From the NCBI GenBank assembly GCA_031841125.1, contig CM063113.1, forward strand, positions 39,586,197 to 39,650,196: a stretch of DNA of 64,000 nt, read 5' to 3'. Shown piece by piece: positions 30,891 to 41,640 of the stretch (its first letter is position 1; the number at the start of each line of letters is the position of its first letter). The notes beneath the pieces were generated by a model. It did no database searches. It saw only the letters and a program-made list of their open reading frames with translations, and was not told the DNA's origin. Origin of the DNA: Acanthococcus lagerstroemiae. Lineage: Eukaryota > Arthropoda > Insecta > Hemiptera > Eriococcidae. A program made the position numbers and the translations under genes.

Positions 30891-32611
30891 GCTCATCATG
30901 ATTCTGTATTAAATATTGCTTTCTTGCCGTTAGCGGCCTGTAATTTAATTTTGAATTAATCGTATTTGTTACCAATTAAGTTTAATTTGAGTATTTTGGT
31001 TTTTGTTTCAGGTAAGTTACCTTTGACCAATGTTCGGCATCCTAGAATTTATATATTGTGAGTACCATACTTACCAGTTCGTAATTCGTGTATCAACTTT
31101 AGAATATGGATATTTCTTCTACCCTGGTCTTGAAAGACCTGAACTCCAAGTACTTTTTATTCGTTTTTCACGTTTATTGATAAATTTATTAGAAACTTTA
31201 AGGATTTCTACCTCGTGTATCTCTGAATTCAGTCAGTATCATTCCTTTAATTTAATATTGTTCGTAGAACTAGAATCAATATTTGCAGGGTTGAACTTTC
31301 TTGAAAGTTGAGAAATTGTATCACAATGAATTCGAACAAGGTAGTTTCATGCATAGCTCTCGATTTAGGATGCTACTTGTTACACGGACCATGAAGGGCT
31401 AATATATTTTCCTCCCTCTTCTAGTAGGTAACAATAATTAGTACACGCTAGGGTAGTCCACGGTGTCTTCAGGTGCTGGAAAGTCCTGAATTTTGAAAGT
31501 AAGTCCTGAGAATCCTGGAAAGTGCGGAAATTAAAAAAAAAAAAAGGTTGAAAGTCCTTCATTTTTGTTAATACATATTTTTAAAACCACACCCCTCTAA
31601 AATCAATGTTCGTTGTAAAAGATTAGAATTTTCAATAATAATAAAAATAATAATAATAATAATAACATTTATGATAAATGTGTTTCCAATACTCAGAAAT
31701 GAAATTTTTGCGACTCCTATGATTGGTCATTAAAAAGTGTAGCGCAGGATCTATATTCGCAAGGATAGTGGAAGTGGGGGAGCAAAAATTAGGAAGGTGT
31801 AAAGGGGATAAAACAATTGGAAACAAAAAACAGGTTTGCACACTCCGGGAAAATATGGAAAATATTCCGGCTACAGTCCTGCAAAGGGTCCTGAAAAAGT
31901 ATTTCATTTTTACTTTTTAATTTCTGTAAACACTCTGTAGTCTTTATTTTCAACTTTTGATTTCTTTTTTCAAGGACGACACCTTAAAAACATATTTTTG
32001 CAAAATTTGAGAAGAATCGGGAAGGTTGAACCTTTCTGTAAGGGGAAGAAGTTATTATGGGAATTAACATTGATTTTTGGAATTTGAGATTCTTGAAGCC
32101 AAAGTGATTACGGAGAGCAAAACTTGAATGCATATTTTTATTGCGGTTTTGTTTATTATTAATGTTTTGTGTAAGATACACCTTTTTCAGTTTCATGTTA
32201 GCAAGCCGTATAATCCTGTATTTACTATAAGCATTGTGAAAATTGGAGTAATTACAGAATAGCCCCCTGTGGAACTTGAAGGGTGAGGGACGAAGAGAAA
32301 GGTACCTAGAACCAGATGTAGGAACTCGGAAACACCTTACTAATAACGTAACGAATTTGGAAATTAAGGAAATTTAGAGTAACTGGAATTAGCCCTCTTG
32401 ACGTCTGAATAGCGTAGGGGATGGGGAAATAACCATTAAAATGAGCTCTGGAACCTTTAAAACCTACATTTAGACAGAAAATAATTTTTAGATTCATATG
32501 GTGAGAGTGCTCCAGAGGGTACTAATTTTTACTAAAATTATTCGTTTAGCGCTACACGTTAATCAATCGCACTAGTTCTTCGTGTATGGCTAACTTTCAC
32601 TTAAATGTTTG
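30891..32611. other. Spacer, AT-rich, (AAT)n microsatellite
   Basis: An imperfect (AAT) array lies at about 31635-31667. Near 31449-31530, 'ggtgtcttcaggtgctggaa' and repeated 'agtcctgaga' look like one end of another MITE; no partner found. No coding region. Confidence 0.35.
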
Positions 32612-32690
32612 TACGGCTTTATGGTGTAGTGATTAGAGCGTTGATTGTAGTGCAGAAGGTCATGCGTCCAAGTAAACAAGATTATTTTTT
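32612..32690 (+). repeat. tRNA-like sequence, possible SINE head or tRNA pseudogene
   Basis: TGGTGTAGTGATTAG (32622-32636) matches a Pol III A box (TGGYNNAGTGG). AGGTCATGCGTCC (32657-32669) is a degenerate B box at the right distance (about 35 bp). A full cloverleaf cannot be drawn: the acceptor stems do not pair and the T arm is broken. This is better explained as the tRNA-derived head of a SINE, or a tRNA pseudogene, than as a functional tRNA. Confidence 0.4.
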
Positions 32691-33970
32691 TCTCTTTCTA
32701 CTTTCTGAAAAATATCATTTGTATTACTTATCACGGTATTACTCACTCGATGTTGTTATTTGGAAAGATGGGTAAAATTTGTTGAGCCCCCCCCCCCCTC
32801 TATACACACATACACACGCAGCACATGATTTGCCAGAGCGAGCGAATTCGCGTTGAAGTGGAGTCGGTTCTGACAGGCCTTACTTAACGCCCCTCACGGG
32901 GAGAAATGCATAAAAAAGGGTAGTGGGGAGTAGGTCAACGGGAAACGATCTTCAAGACATTCTTCAGGGCACTTCGGGCCTATTGGAAAATCTAGGACCC
33001 GAGACAAACTGCCCCCTTTGCCCCCTCTGTTCTGCGGGCCTGTACATGCAGAGGGGGCATTTTGTATTGTTTATTTATTTTCACACCGTTTTTCACTTTC
33101 TTCGAACCACGGAGAAGCGACCTTACGATAGTCGTCGCGTCGTCGGTTTTAAAAATAAAATCGGGTATTTCGAACGAAATTGACGAAAAACCTTCGATAT
33201 ACTGACGTCACGAATGCTCGGTCATCTCGAATTATAAACTGCTTTAAAAATAATTATTGTCGTCTTCCTACGCTCGTGTGTGTCTGCGTGTGGTTGTGTT
33301 GTTTAGTCGTTCCTCGTTAGCTGGTCATAGCTATCTAGCAGACCCGTTGAATTGGTACATGTGAAGTTGGTAAAAGTTATACTAAAATAATCCAGCCATA
33401 TCACACTGCATTTGATTGGTGATCTACAACTAAAATTAAATTGCCTTTAATTAAGTTTCCTAGCATTTCATCGTTTGATTCGTTTGACATTATTGAACCA
33501 TTTATCCAAGATAGAGTTATGTCGGCGGAATAATTGTTCCGTCTGTCGAAAATTTCCATTGTCATCATTTCCACCTTCTCGAAAAGCTAAACCTTGTCTT
33601 GCCAAAGTTGCCGTAATATCCAATAAGATGAATACAACTTCCGGCTAGACATTTTCTGAAAACCAGTAGCCCTGTGCAAAATGTGACTAGAAACAATCGT
33701 AAAGAGCAGGACGTAGTTAGATTATTTTCAGTGGTAGTCAAATGATAACAAATAGGTAGGAATTTTATTTTGGAGTAGATGGATGGCTGTCGGCTACGAC
33801 ATTGTGATGGGGAAAAGGGCAGTTGAAAATAAAATTTTTCTGCTTATTTCTCATCCTGCATACATAGATTCCAAATTTAATTTTGCCAACATAGTTTATA
33901 AAATTGCCAACTGAAGCTTACAGTTTTTTTTTTGGGGGGGGGGCGCTTGTCCCCTCCCCTCCCTCCATGG
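32691..33970. other. Spacer with C/G tracts
   Basis: A C10 tract lies near 32787. At 32860-33240 the GC content is higher, with the inverted words 'tgccccctctg' and 'cagagggggca' (33014-33060). A G10 tract lies near 33935, and 'CTTCGCCCCTG' at 33970-33980 looks like an isolated hAT right end. Confidence 0.35.
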
Positions 33971-33975
33971 CTTCG

Positions 33976-34460
33976 CCCCTGATTCTCTATATAAAAAAGG
34001 AAATAGACACCTTATTGGGAATTACAGACCAATAAGTTAAACTCTTACAATTTGAAAAATTAGTTTACAGTATGAATTGCTTCTTAGATCAAAAAGGAGA
34101 GGTTGTTTCTGGTGCTTCACGCCTCGCTTTCTTATCAATTTCTGTGTTTGTCTGGCATCATGTCTATCGTACAATTCGTCGTAGTTCTTCTTTTTTCGTT
34201 CAAAAAGATTAAACATTTCGTGCAAGGTGGTTTTTGTTACCTCTACTGACAATTTCGTTATTTTGAATTATTATTTCGTGCTTCGACTTTTCGTTCAAAC
34301 GCCTTTTACCTTTCTTGCAGTTTAATATTCCCCCTTTCACAGTTCCCTGCACCCCCTTCAGAAAAAAGTCTTTGGTACGTCTCTGAAGGTGCGACCTTGG
34401 AGGCTACATATCATTGTAAACTAATATCGTTCTCAATAAAGTTTTGATTGATTGCTTTGT
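33976..34460 (+). mobile_element. Jockey/CR1-like LINE fragments
   Basis: A short RT segment reads 'LYKKGNRHLIGNYRPIS' (33982-34035), followed by 'FEKLVYSMNCFLDQKG' (34047-34103). This is the fingers region of a Jockey/CR1-type reverse transcriptase, different from the RTE copies. The segment 34340-34460 ends 'caataaagttttgattgattg', the kind of 3' tail typical of CR1/Jockey-like LINEs. Between them a minus-strand frame (34252-34037, 71 codons, Lys/Arg-rich) is not recognised. Confidence 0.5.
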
Positions 34461-35186
34461 TTGTGAATTTTAAATAAATCGGTTGGAACCAAAAGGGGTT
34501 AAGTCCAGAAATCGTTTTTTTCAGGAAGCGAAAAAAAACTGTGTTATTCGAAAATTTGAAAATCGTGGAATACGTCCTTCAGGGTCGTGGAGAGTCACAA
34601 GAGACAACTTTTTTAAGCCCGGTCCCGTCGAATAAAATTGTGATGGGCCGAAGCTGGGAAGGGCTCACAGTTTTTGGACTTGACCCATTTTGGTTCTGAA
34701 CGATTTTTTTTTGCAGTTTTACAGCTCGAAATGGCCCCCCCCCCTCTTTTGTAGCCAGACATAAAGAGGTCACTTTAGTGTCCCATTTCAATCGAGCAAA
34801 ATCCCAGCTTGTAAGAAAAAAAGTTCTGAAGCTGTATTGGAAAATTGCGATTTCGTTTTTTAAAATAGCACTTTTTAGGTATGAAAATGCGAAAAGAGGG
34901 GGATAGGCCGGAATTTTTTATTTATTTCTATTTTTTTACGCCAAAATACACCATTTTTGAATAATTTCTGGGAAACCCCCATTTTTTGAACAAAATTCAC
35001 AGGAAGCGATGTTGCCAAAAAGTACTTTCCCAGCTGTCTCACGAAATTTCGACCACACCAGCAGATTTGCTATACTTCATGAGCAGGGTTGGGTAAAATC
35101 CGGCTCGAAAGGATTTCAAATCCAAAATCCAGAAACCTTGGTGTGAGTGGATTTAAATCCGATTTAAAATCCAAAATCCCAATAAA

Positions 35187-35546
35187 CAAGGTGTCTACAG
35201 GTTTGGGAAATTTGTAAGTTTGGAAAAAGTCAGGAATTTGAAAAGTAGGTCAGGATGTTTGTAAATAGTCAGGAAATTCAACAATATTTTTAAGAAGTTT
35301 GGAAATAAATAAAGAATGAACTCACGGAAAAATGTTTTCGTCGTTTAATTTTACTTCAGCACTCTATATGTATATCTGTGAACACAATCAACTTCAAATT
35401 TTAGTTCATTTTAACCATAGCGTCTCGTCCAGTAGTATAAACATAAATATACATGTACTGTCTATACTGTAAAGGTTTAAAGAAGAGACAAAAAAAGTTT
35501 GGAAAAAGTCAGGAATTTATATTTTTTTATTCTTGTAGACACCTTG
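35187..35546. mobile_element. hAT-type MITE, CAAGGTGTCTACAGG family
   Basis: The left end CAAGGTGTCTACAGG and right end CTTGTAGACACCTTG are inverted. 360 bp; 'gtttggaaaaagtcaggaat' occurs near both ends in direct orientation. Nested in the 35084-37257 element. Target duplication not clear. Confidence 0.7.
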
Positions 35547-35674
35547 AACATTGATTTGTCACATTTTTGCAATTTTACCCCATATGGTTGATTGTTGCTG
35601 CTTCTGTTTTTTCCTTGTTTTTTCCAGATATATTCATTTTTGTGAAAATATCAAGTTTGTAAAGAAAATAATTA

Positions 35675-36073
35675 CAGGGTGCCTAACGGTCAAGGAAGTC
35701 AAGGAAAAGTCAAGTATTTTGGGGAGTGGTCAAAGAAAGTCAAGGAAGTAAAAGAAAAGTCAAGTATGTCGGATAGTGGTCATGAAAAGTCATAAATTTT
35801 TCATTTACATTTCCTCAAAATTACTATCACGATTTTTTTTTTTTTAAATTACAAGTAAATTTAAAGTAACGTAAATATTTTCAGATAATTACGTAATATC
35901 CTTTTTCATAGTATTTTTTAGTGTTTCCATTTATTGTGAGCCCCCCCCCCCACCTTGGTAAGGTTCTACGAACACGATTATATTTGTATGTGTGTAAAAC
36001 GGTTATGGAAAAAGTGAGAAAAGGTCAAGGAAAAGTCAAGGAATTAGAAAATCTGGACCCAGTAGACACCCTG
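35675..36073. mobile_element. hAT-type MITE, CAGGGTGCCTAACGG family
   Basis: The left end CAGGGTGCCTAACGGTCAAG and right end CCAGTAGACACCCTG are partly inverted. The flanks AATAATTA (35667-35674) and AATTAATA (36074-36081) are 6 of 8 identical, though both are AT-only. 399 bp with many 'aagtcaaggaa' direct repeats and a C11 tract near 35941. Nested in the 35084-37257 element. Confidence 0.65.
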
Positions 36074-36488
36074 AATTAATACTGAAAATGTCTGCCACAG
36101 TTCAATCATATGAATTCTACGAGTATATTCTAAGCTTTGAAACGATTTTATTGTAAAATTAAAGTTACAAATGTTAATGGAAAATGGATAAAATTAAGAA
36201 GAAACAAAATAGGTACTATTTTATCGCTAATTCGCTATTGTGTATTTCACTATTCTATATGTCACGTTACTTGTAAATTTTTCGTTACCCTTCAAAAAAA
36301 TTAAAGCTACAAAATTTTTGTCGTAGAGCGTTGCGATGTCATTATTAACTTACAAAATGAAAATAAGCGCTCAACGGGCGCCGAAGAACCCAAAGTTGTG
36401 TTGTATTCAATTAATAATTTTTTTATATGGGGAAATTCATGTAGCATATCTTATTTTCTCTCTTTTTTATTTTTATTTTTTATTTATT

Positions 36489-36887
36489 TTATTCGAAAAA
36501 TGTAGCCAATTCCAAATTCAGCCTGTTATTAGATTTTTTCATTTGTTCTTGTGCTCTGTAGGAATAAAAATCATCATCGTCGTCATCTTCACTATCGTTT
36601 GTAGCTGAAGATGAAGTCTCGTCTACTTGCAATTGGAGTACCTTGTTGTTACATAATGTTTGAACGTAATCTCGACGATCCCCAGGCACCCATAATAATT
36701 TATGTTTTGGATGAAAACAAGCTGCGAGAATCGCATCACTCACTTCAGGACTAAATTCCAAATATTTTGAAAATTGAGATTGAAACGAAGTTATAAGATG
36801 GGGCAACAAAAAATTACTATATTTTAAAGGTTCTGATGCAAGTTCAGCAAACATACTCGTATTTTTTATTCTAAATAACGTTGGCAT
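36489..36887 (-). pseudogene. hAT transposase C-terminal remnant
   Basis: A 132-codon frame of a cut-and-paste DNA transposase. It has 'LKYSNFLLPHLITSFQSQFS' (residues 21-40), then 'EVSDAILAACFHPKHKLLWV' (residues 48-67), a pattern of the hAT region just before the C-terminal dimerisation domain. A Ser/Asp-rich acidic linker with a run of six Asp follows near residue 100, and it ends 'ATFFE'. The catalytic RNase H-like core upstream and the conserved dimerisation end are missing. On the minus strand inside the CAGGGTTGGG element, so it identifies that element as hAT. Non-functional. Confidence 0.65.
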
Positions 36888-37709
36888 TGCTTGTCCATAC
36901 TACGATTCTCCTTATACTCCAAAGTAAAATCGCCCATTGAACCCTCATTCGTTTCTTATCAGTACATTCTCCAAAACGCGACACTAGCGCTGAGAGGTCT
37001 GAATGACGCAACCACACCGCTACATCTCTTTGTTATGACTATGCAATAGCGTGATGCCTGAACACTTGAACAGTTACTCAGATGACTTGGATTTTAAAAT
37101 AAAGGATTTTGAGGGAAAAAAGGATTTCAAATCAAATATCCGAAATCTGTTATAAAACGGATTTCAAATCTGAAATTCAAAATCTTCAGTATGAGTGGAT
37201 TTAAATCCAAAATCCGGATTTTGAGATACTTTGGATTTTAAATCCTGCCCAACCCTGATACCCCATAATCCGTGAAAAAAGAAAAAACGATAAAAGTGGA
37301 CTTGACCCCTTTTGGTTCTAACCGATTCAAATATGGCTCTGTTACCTCAAGTTCTGGTTGGTTGTGTTGGCGACTGTTGTTGGATTGACTGCAGGGGCGA
37401 AACTCAATAATTTGGCAGTCGGCAAATTTTGAAACTATTCATTTGAATTTTTCATGTTTTATGAATGTTTCGTTTATTCTTTTCTTCTGTTAAAAAAATT
37501 CGATTAAAAATGGGCAAATTTTTAATTTTCAAGAGATTTTGTCGGGCGAATTTTTAGTTTTCAAAAAATATTTGTCGGCAAATTTTTCCTCTTCGCCTCC
37601 CCAAACTGAAAGTCAAATTTCGTCTCTGAAAATGGAGTACCAGGGACTCGTGCCAGAGACTAGTCAGTCAAAAGCCGAAGGTTTCAAGCTGAGTATTAAC
37701 ATTTGAAAG

Positions 37710-38713
37710 CAGGCCCGTAGCCAGCCATCTGCGGTAGGTTGTGCTGACTGTTTACCAGGGGGGGGGGCTTGAGGATAGACATATTATATAATGTGAAAAG
37801 TTCTCCGAGGCAGTGGTATAGCCAGGGGGGCAAAGGGGGCGAATGCCCTACCCCCAAGGCACCTGAAATAGAATGTAAAATATGCAGAAATGAGCAATTT
37901 TTCGCTCGAGTAGTAATCTTACTTTCATTTTCATACAATAGTCCTCTAATATCGGCGATTTAAAAAAAATACTTCTATTTTCGACTTTGTCTTCCTTGAA
38001 AATCTTACTATGCCCCCCCCCCCCCCCCGGGAAAATCCTGGCTACGCCACTGATTGAATTTGATCTCAAAATTCATAATCAAAACTGGTGATTCAACTTA
38101 CCGATAACCCATTGAAAACAAAATTGAATAGATTGTGTGAAAAAAATTAACCCTTAGAACGACCAAATTTTCGAACTTTTGAAAGTATCCGTAAAAAAAC
38201 ACTATTTCTGTGGACTTATAAGTTCTCAAACAGCCATTCAGGCATTTAGCTATCGATATTCAATGTGAACTGGATCGCGAGCCTACCACTGTGCTTGTGA
38301 ATATTGTAATGGGACACAAGAAAAAGGTCTGTGCGTCTGAAACTGCTGGATGGACATTCGGGCCCTTTTCTTGGGACACGTCACATATAAAGTACGGCAA
38401 ACATACGATTCTTCTATCTTTCAAAGCAAAATCAGTGTTGACAAGTTTATAAACGTTAAAATGTAGTGGAACAAAAAATTTTGAACAAAACTAGCGAGAA
38501 AAATGGAAGGAATTCTTTATTTTTATTCATGAAATTTGGCCAGGGGAGGCTCTGGTGAGCGTTAGTGGCTGCTCAGGACCCACTAGCACCACTCTGGCTA
38601 CGGGCCTGGCGTAATGATGATTGTTTAGAATTGTGGTATCTCTGCCTAGGGAGGGCTCAAGATACCTTTAGAGTGGGCTCAGCCCCAGCTTGCCCCCCAT
38701 GGCTACGGGGCTG
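37710..38713. mobile_element. hAT-type element, CAGGCCCGTAGCCA family, nested in copy D
   Basis: The left end CAGGCCCGTAGCCAGCCAT and right end CCATGGCTACGGGGCTG are inverted. The flanks TTTGAAAG and TCTAAAAG are 6 of 8 identical. 1004 bp, no transposase. Contains a smaller MITE at 37811-38052 and further 'ggctacgggcctgg' and 'ccaggggaggctctgg' words near 38537-38610 that suggest another decayed end. Confidence 0.65.
37811..38052. mobile_element. hAT-type MITE, CAGTGGCGTAGCCAGG family
   Basis: The left end CAGTGGTATAGCCAGGGGGG and right end CCTGGCTACGCCACTG are inverted. 242 bp with a C17 run near 38012-38028 and G tracts near the left end. Third nesting level (inside 37710-38713 inside 37392-39899). 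No matching 8-bp flanks. Confidence 0.75.
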
Positions 38714-39319
38714 TCTAAAAGTTGAAAGCAAAAGACTTATTTTCTAATGTCACAAGCTGAATCCGATCGCGAGTGTTCTGTTATTTAATTTACGCGCTTT
38801 GGTCCTGGTGAATATAGGAATAGGAGGGAAATTTAGTCTGGAACAAAAGTCAAAACTCCATGTGTTTTTCCCATAAGAACGCAAGGGAGCTTGTAGCACG
38901 GAATTCCCCAAAATCCGATCGACCTAAAAACTTTTTGTAGGTTTAGTTTTTTTTTTGTTTTTTTTTTTTTTTTCCTTAATATATTTTTTTATTATTGATT
39001 TCATTGGAACCAATTTAGGAGACGAATCAGAAGAAATTCAGAAAAAAAAAAGATCACCGAGAGTAAATAACAACCACCTTAATGTGTAAAGGAAGTTTTG
39101 TGTTCCTCTCAAGTATTCCTAATATCCTTCCAGCTTACCCTCCCAGACTAGGGTATGCTCATGTGCGTAAATGTGAGTGCTTGGGGGATAAGGTTCCAAT
39201 CTGCATTTGTAAGGACGAAACTATTCGGTTGGGGCGGGGTGGGGTGGTGGTGAGAACCCCTTAATAATTTGACAGTCGGAAAATTTTGAAACTGTTCATT
39301 TGAATTTTTTATTTTCTAA

Positions 39320-39715
39320 GGTATAATGTTTTAATGAAGCCTGAAAAAGTCTTGAACGAATTCAGCAGATCCTTGAAGTCTCAGAGAAGTCTGAAAGATT
39401 CCTAAAAGTTTTACATAAGTTGGAGGAGGAGGTCTTGATGGGTCAAAAGAGTCTTATTATCATAGTATTAAATGAATCCAAGAAACCTCTCGGATGGTGT
39501 ATGTTTGCACTAGGGCCGAGGAAGGAGAATGTCTCAAGCCGCTCACTATAAAAAAGGCGCTTCAAAAATAATGTAAAAAGAGGAACGAAAAAAGGGGGGA
39601 AAAAAATAAAGAGTAAAAAGCAGACCTTTTTTGAGGGTACTAGGACGTCTTCTGAAATCAGTCCCCCGGACCCATATTTTGCTTCTGTTTTATTATTATT
39701 ATCATTATTATTTTT
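39320..39715 (+). repeat. Repetitive insert with AAGTCT words in copy D
   Basis: Breaks the right unit of copy D where other copies are continuous. It is rich in 'aagtctgaaa', 'aaagtcttgaa' and 'agagtctt'. A similar word style occurs at 58740-59060. Ends in a TTA/TTATTA microsatellite. Origin unknown. Confidence 0.4.
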
Positions 39716-39946
39716 TTTTAAATTAAGAAATACATATTTTGATTGAAAAATCGGCAAATTTTCAAATTTTTAAAATATTTTGTCGGCGAATTTTTAGTTA
39801 AAATAAAATATTAGTCGGCAAATTTTTAGTTTTCAAAAAATAATTGTCGGCAAATTTTCCTCCCCCCCCCCCCAAACAGAAAGTTAAGTTTCGCCTTTGA
39901 TTGACTGGACGTCCGGTTACACAAGTGGGGTGAATGTCCACGTGCC

Positions 39947-39948
<2 letters not shown>

Positions 39949-39988
<40 letters not shown>
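39949..39988. repeat. (CT)n microsatellite
   Basis: About 20 uninterrupted CT units, followed by C-rich sequence, immediately before the next MITE. Confidence 0.9.
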
Positions 39989-39992
<4 letters not shown>

Positions 39993-40010
39993 CCCCCCTC
40001 TCCGCTCATA

Positions 40011-40407
40011 TAGGGTGACCAGATTTGAAAATTAAAATTCCGGGACAAAAATTTTTTTGGGGAAGTTTTTACCACTTGTCTCAAAATAGTCAAAATGAAC
40101 ATGGCAACATGGGTGTCATTTTACAGGGTTTAAAACGGTGAGTAATTTTCATCACTTTTGAACATATTAACCTTTGACCATGCATATATCATTAAGAATT
40201 AAGATGTACTCGTAACATTTTTAGTACATTAACATTACCAGCAGTTTCTTCGGTCTTTTTTCAATAATTTGTGAAAATTGGTATAATCATTCGTCATTTT
40301 TCGATTTCGGGATATAATCGAGTATCCCGAAGACCTTATTTCGGGACGCAAAAATTGCCCTCAAATTTAGGGACAATCCCGGAATTTTGGGACGTCTGGT
40401 CACTCTA
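40011..40407. mobile_element. MITE, TAGGGTGACCAGA family, hAT-like
   Basis: The left end TAGGGTGACCAGATTTG and right end GTCTGGTCACTCTA are inverted. Subterminal 'attccgggaca' and 'gggacaatcccggaatt' are on both sides. The flanks GCTCATA (40004-40010) and GCTCATT (40408-40414) match at 6 of 7. 397 bp, non-coding. Confidence 0.8.
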
Positions 40408-40414
40408 GCTCATT

Positions 40415-41640
40415 TGGTTCCCTTAGACCTCGGCTATTCATTAGTCATTCTGAAACCGTCAGGACGCAGTTCACCCGTTATCGGAGGAAGATTGGGTCGG
40501 AAGTAACCTGTCTCATTATTACTGAAACACTACTCGGGCCGGACCTCTGCTGCAGCCCCCAGTACAGGGGTGAAACGACGCATTTTCTTGTATCTAACCT
40601 TCCGCCTTATTCTGAACCAGTTACCAGGCAAGTAGATGGTCGTCAGCATGAAACACGAAATTAAATTCAAAAAGACCAGCCTTTACTCTACATCCTGTAG
40701 AACTGAGCCGATGTACCCATTACCACCGGATCTCGGATGAAGTAGGCGATGCGATAGGATACGATGTATCGAGTATACAATATTCCGCGAGTGTCGGCAT
40801 ACAGCTCGGCGATGGCAACAGCGGTGATGGCAGCAGCAGCAGCGGTGGCGTTGGTGACGCTGGTGGCGATGAGGAGGACGGGGTCGGAGCGGGTGCGCAG
40901 TGCAACAGAAATGAGTATAAGTTTGTTGATCGAGCTAAAGCTGAAGGTAGTAGGAATCTCCCGTTCTCCGAGCAAGATTACCCTTCCGTTTCGATTCCCT
41001 TCGCCGACTACCCACTGCTTAAACATCCTGGCGCCAATGCACAGTCTACCATGCCCATGCCGGTCTAGCTGGTCGACGTGTATCATTCAGCAATTCGGCC
41101 TTTTAGGTTACAAGCAACCTGCTGCCTGCTGCTTCACTCTCCCCGCCGTCTCGTCCCATCGTGGCCTAGCTGGCGATTGTTTTGCTCTCTTTCTTTTTCT
41201 TCTTTCATTTTTCCCCTTGTTGTTTCTTTCTTTCTTTCTTTCTCGCGTTCTTGCTTCCTTCTGCACTCGTTGGCTGGGCAATTTCTGTTTACGTTTTCTT
41301 CTTTTGGGCATTCCCTTCTCACGTGCGCACGCAAACAAGAACGCCAGTCTCCAGTCTTCGCGAACGAGAACGCGCCGTCTTCGACCAAGTTGCAAGTTCG
41401 TGTTCTGTTTTTTCGTGTGCCGCGTGGCCGTTTCTACGACACGCGCGCTTCCAGGCTTCCACTCAGTCCAAAACACAACGGGCTACTATCCGTTCTTGTG
41501 TGGCTTCGCTTTTCCGGAAAAAAAGCTCAGTGTGGAAAGACTCGACCGAGATGAAAAAATGGTGTTCTCGTATCGTGCGTTGTGACATACGGCTTGTAGG
41601 TTGTTGCTGGACGTAAACCAACTTCGTGTATTAGGAGAGA
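40415..41640. other. CpG-rich island with long open frames, no recognised product
   Basis: Repeat-free and GC-richer than its surroundings. Plus strand 40764-41585 stays open for 273 codons and minus strand 40688-41086 for 132. Both pass through a (GCA/GCG)-type triplet-rich block (40815-40870) coding alanines on both strands. The plus frame also has a Leu/Phe-rich stretch and Arg-rich parts. No domain, and no conserved start context. I favour a regulatory/5' UTR region over a gene. A (TTTC) tract lies near 41222-41243. Confidence 0.3.

Larger units (their letters stand above)
35084..37257 (-). mobile_element. hAT element, CAGGGTTGGGTAAAATCC family, with transposase remnant
   Basis: The left end CAGGGTTGGGTAAAATCC and right end TTAAATCCTGCCCAACCCTG are inverted. 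Numerous 'ggatttcaaatcc' and 'ggatttaaatcc' repeats in the first and last 150 bp are subterminal repeats. 2174 bp. On the minus strand it carries a remnant of the C-terminal part of a hAT transposase (36489-36887). Two smaller MITEs (35187-35546, 35675-36073) are inserted. The 8-bp flanks do not match cleanly, although 'atacttcat' and 'ataccccat' lie next to the ends. Without the two insertions it is about 1.4 kb, an internally deleted copy. Confidence 0.75.
34476..37327. mobile_element. Element with GGTTGGAACCAAAAGGGGT inverted ends, nested
   Basis: 'cggttggaaccaaaagggg' at about 34480 is repeated inverted at 37304-37325 ('ccccttttggttctaaccg'), and a third inverted copy is at 34676-34702. 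The hAT element 35084-37257 lies inside. Either 34476-34706 is a self-contained foldback MITE plus a stray end, or one larger element was interrupted by the hAT element. No target duplication identified. Confidence 0.4.
37392..39899 (+). mobile_element. Composite hAT-type element, copy D, perfect TSD, nested insertions
   Basis: It begins CAGGGGCGAAACT and ends AGTTAAGTTTCGCCTTTG. The flanks are a perfect 8-bp duplication ATTGACTG (37384-37391, 39900-39907). Left unit 37392-37652, core from 37653 (AAAATGGAGTACC) to about 39205, right unit about 39210-39899. The core is interrupted by the 37710-38713 element and the right unit by a repetitive insert (about 39320-39715). The matching duplications outside the two outer ends show that unit-core-unit moved as one element. 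Non-coding. Confidence 0.85.

Noticed and set aside
32612..32690. Functional tRNA gene
   Set aside because: A and B box words are present, but acceptor and T stems do not pair, so it is not a functional tRNA.
40764..41585. 273-codon plus-strand frame, the longest non-transposon frame
   Set aside because: It lies in a GC-rich island where the opposite strand is also open. It has Ala runs from a GCA-type triplet tract and Leu/Phe- and Arg-rich low-complexity parts, and no recognisable domain.
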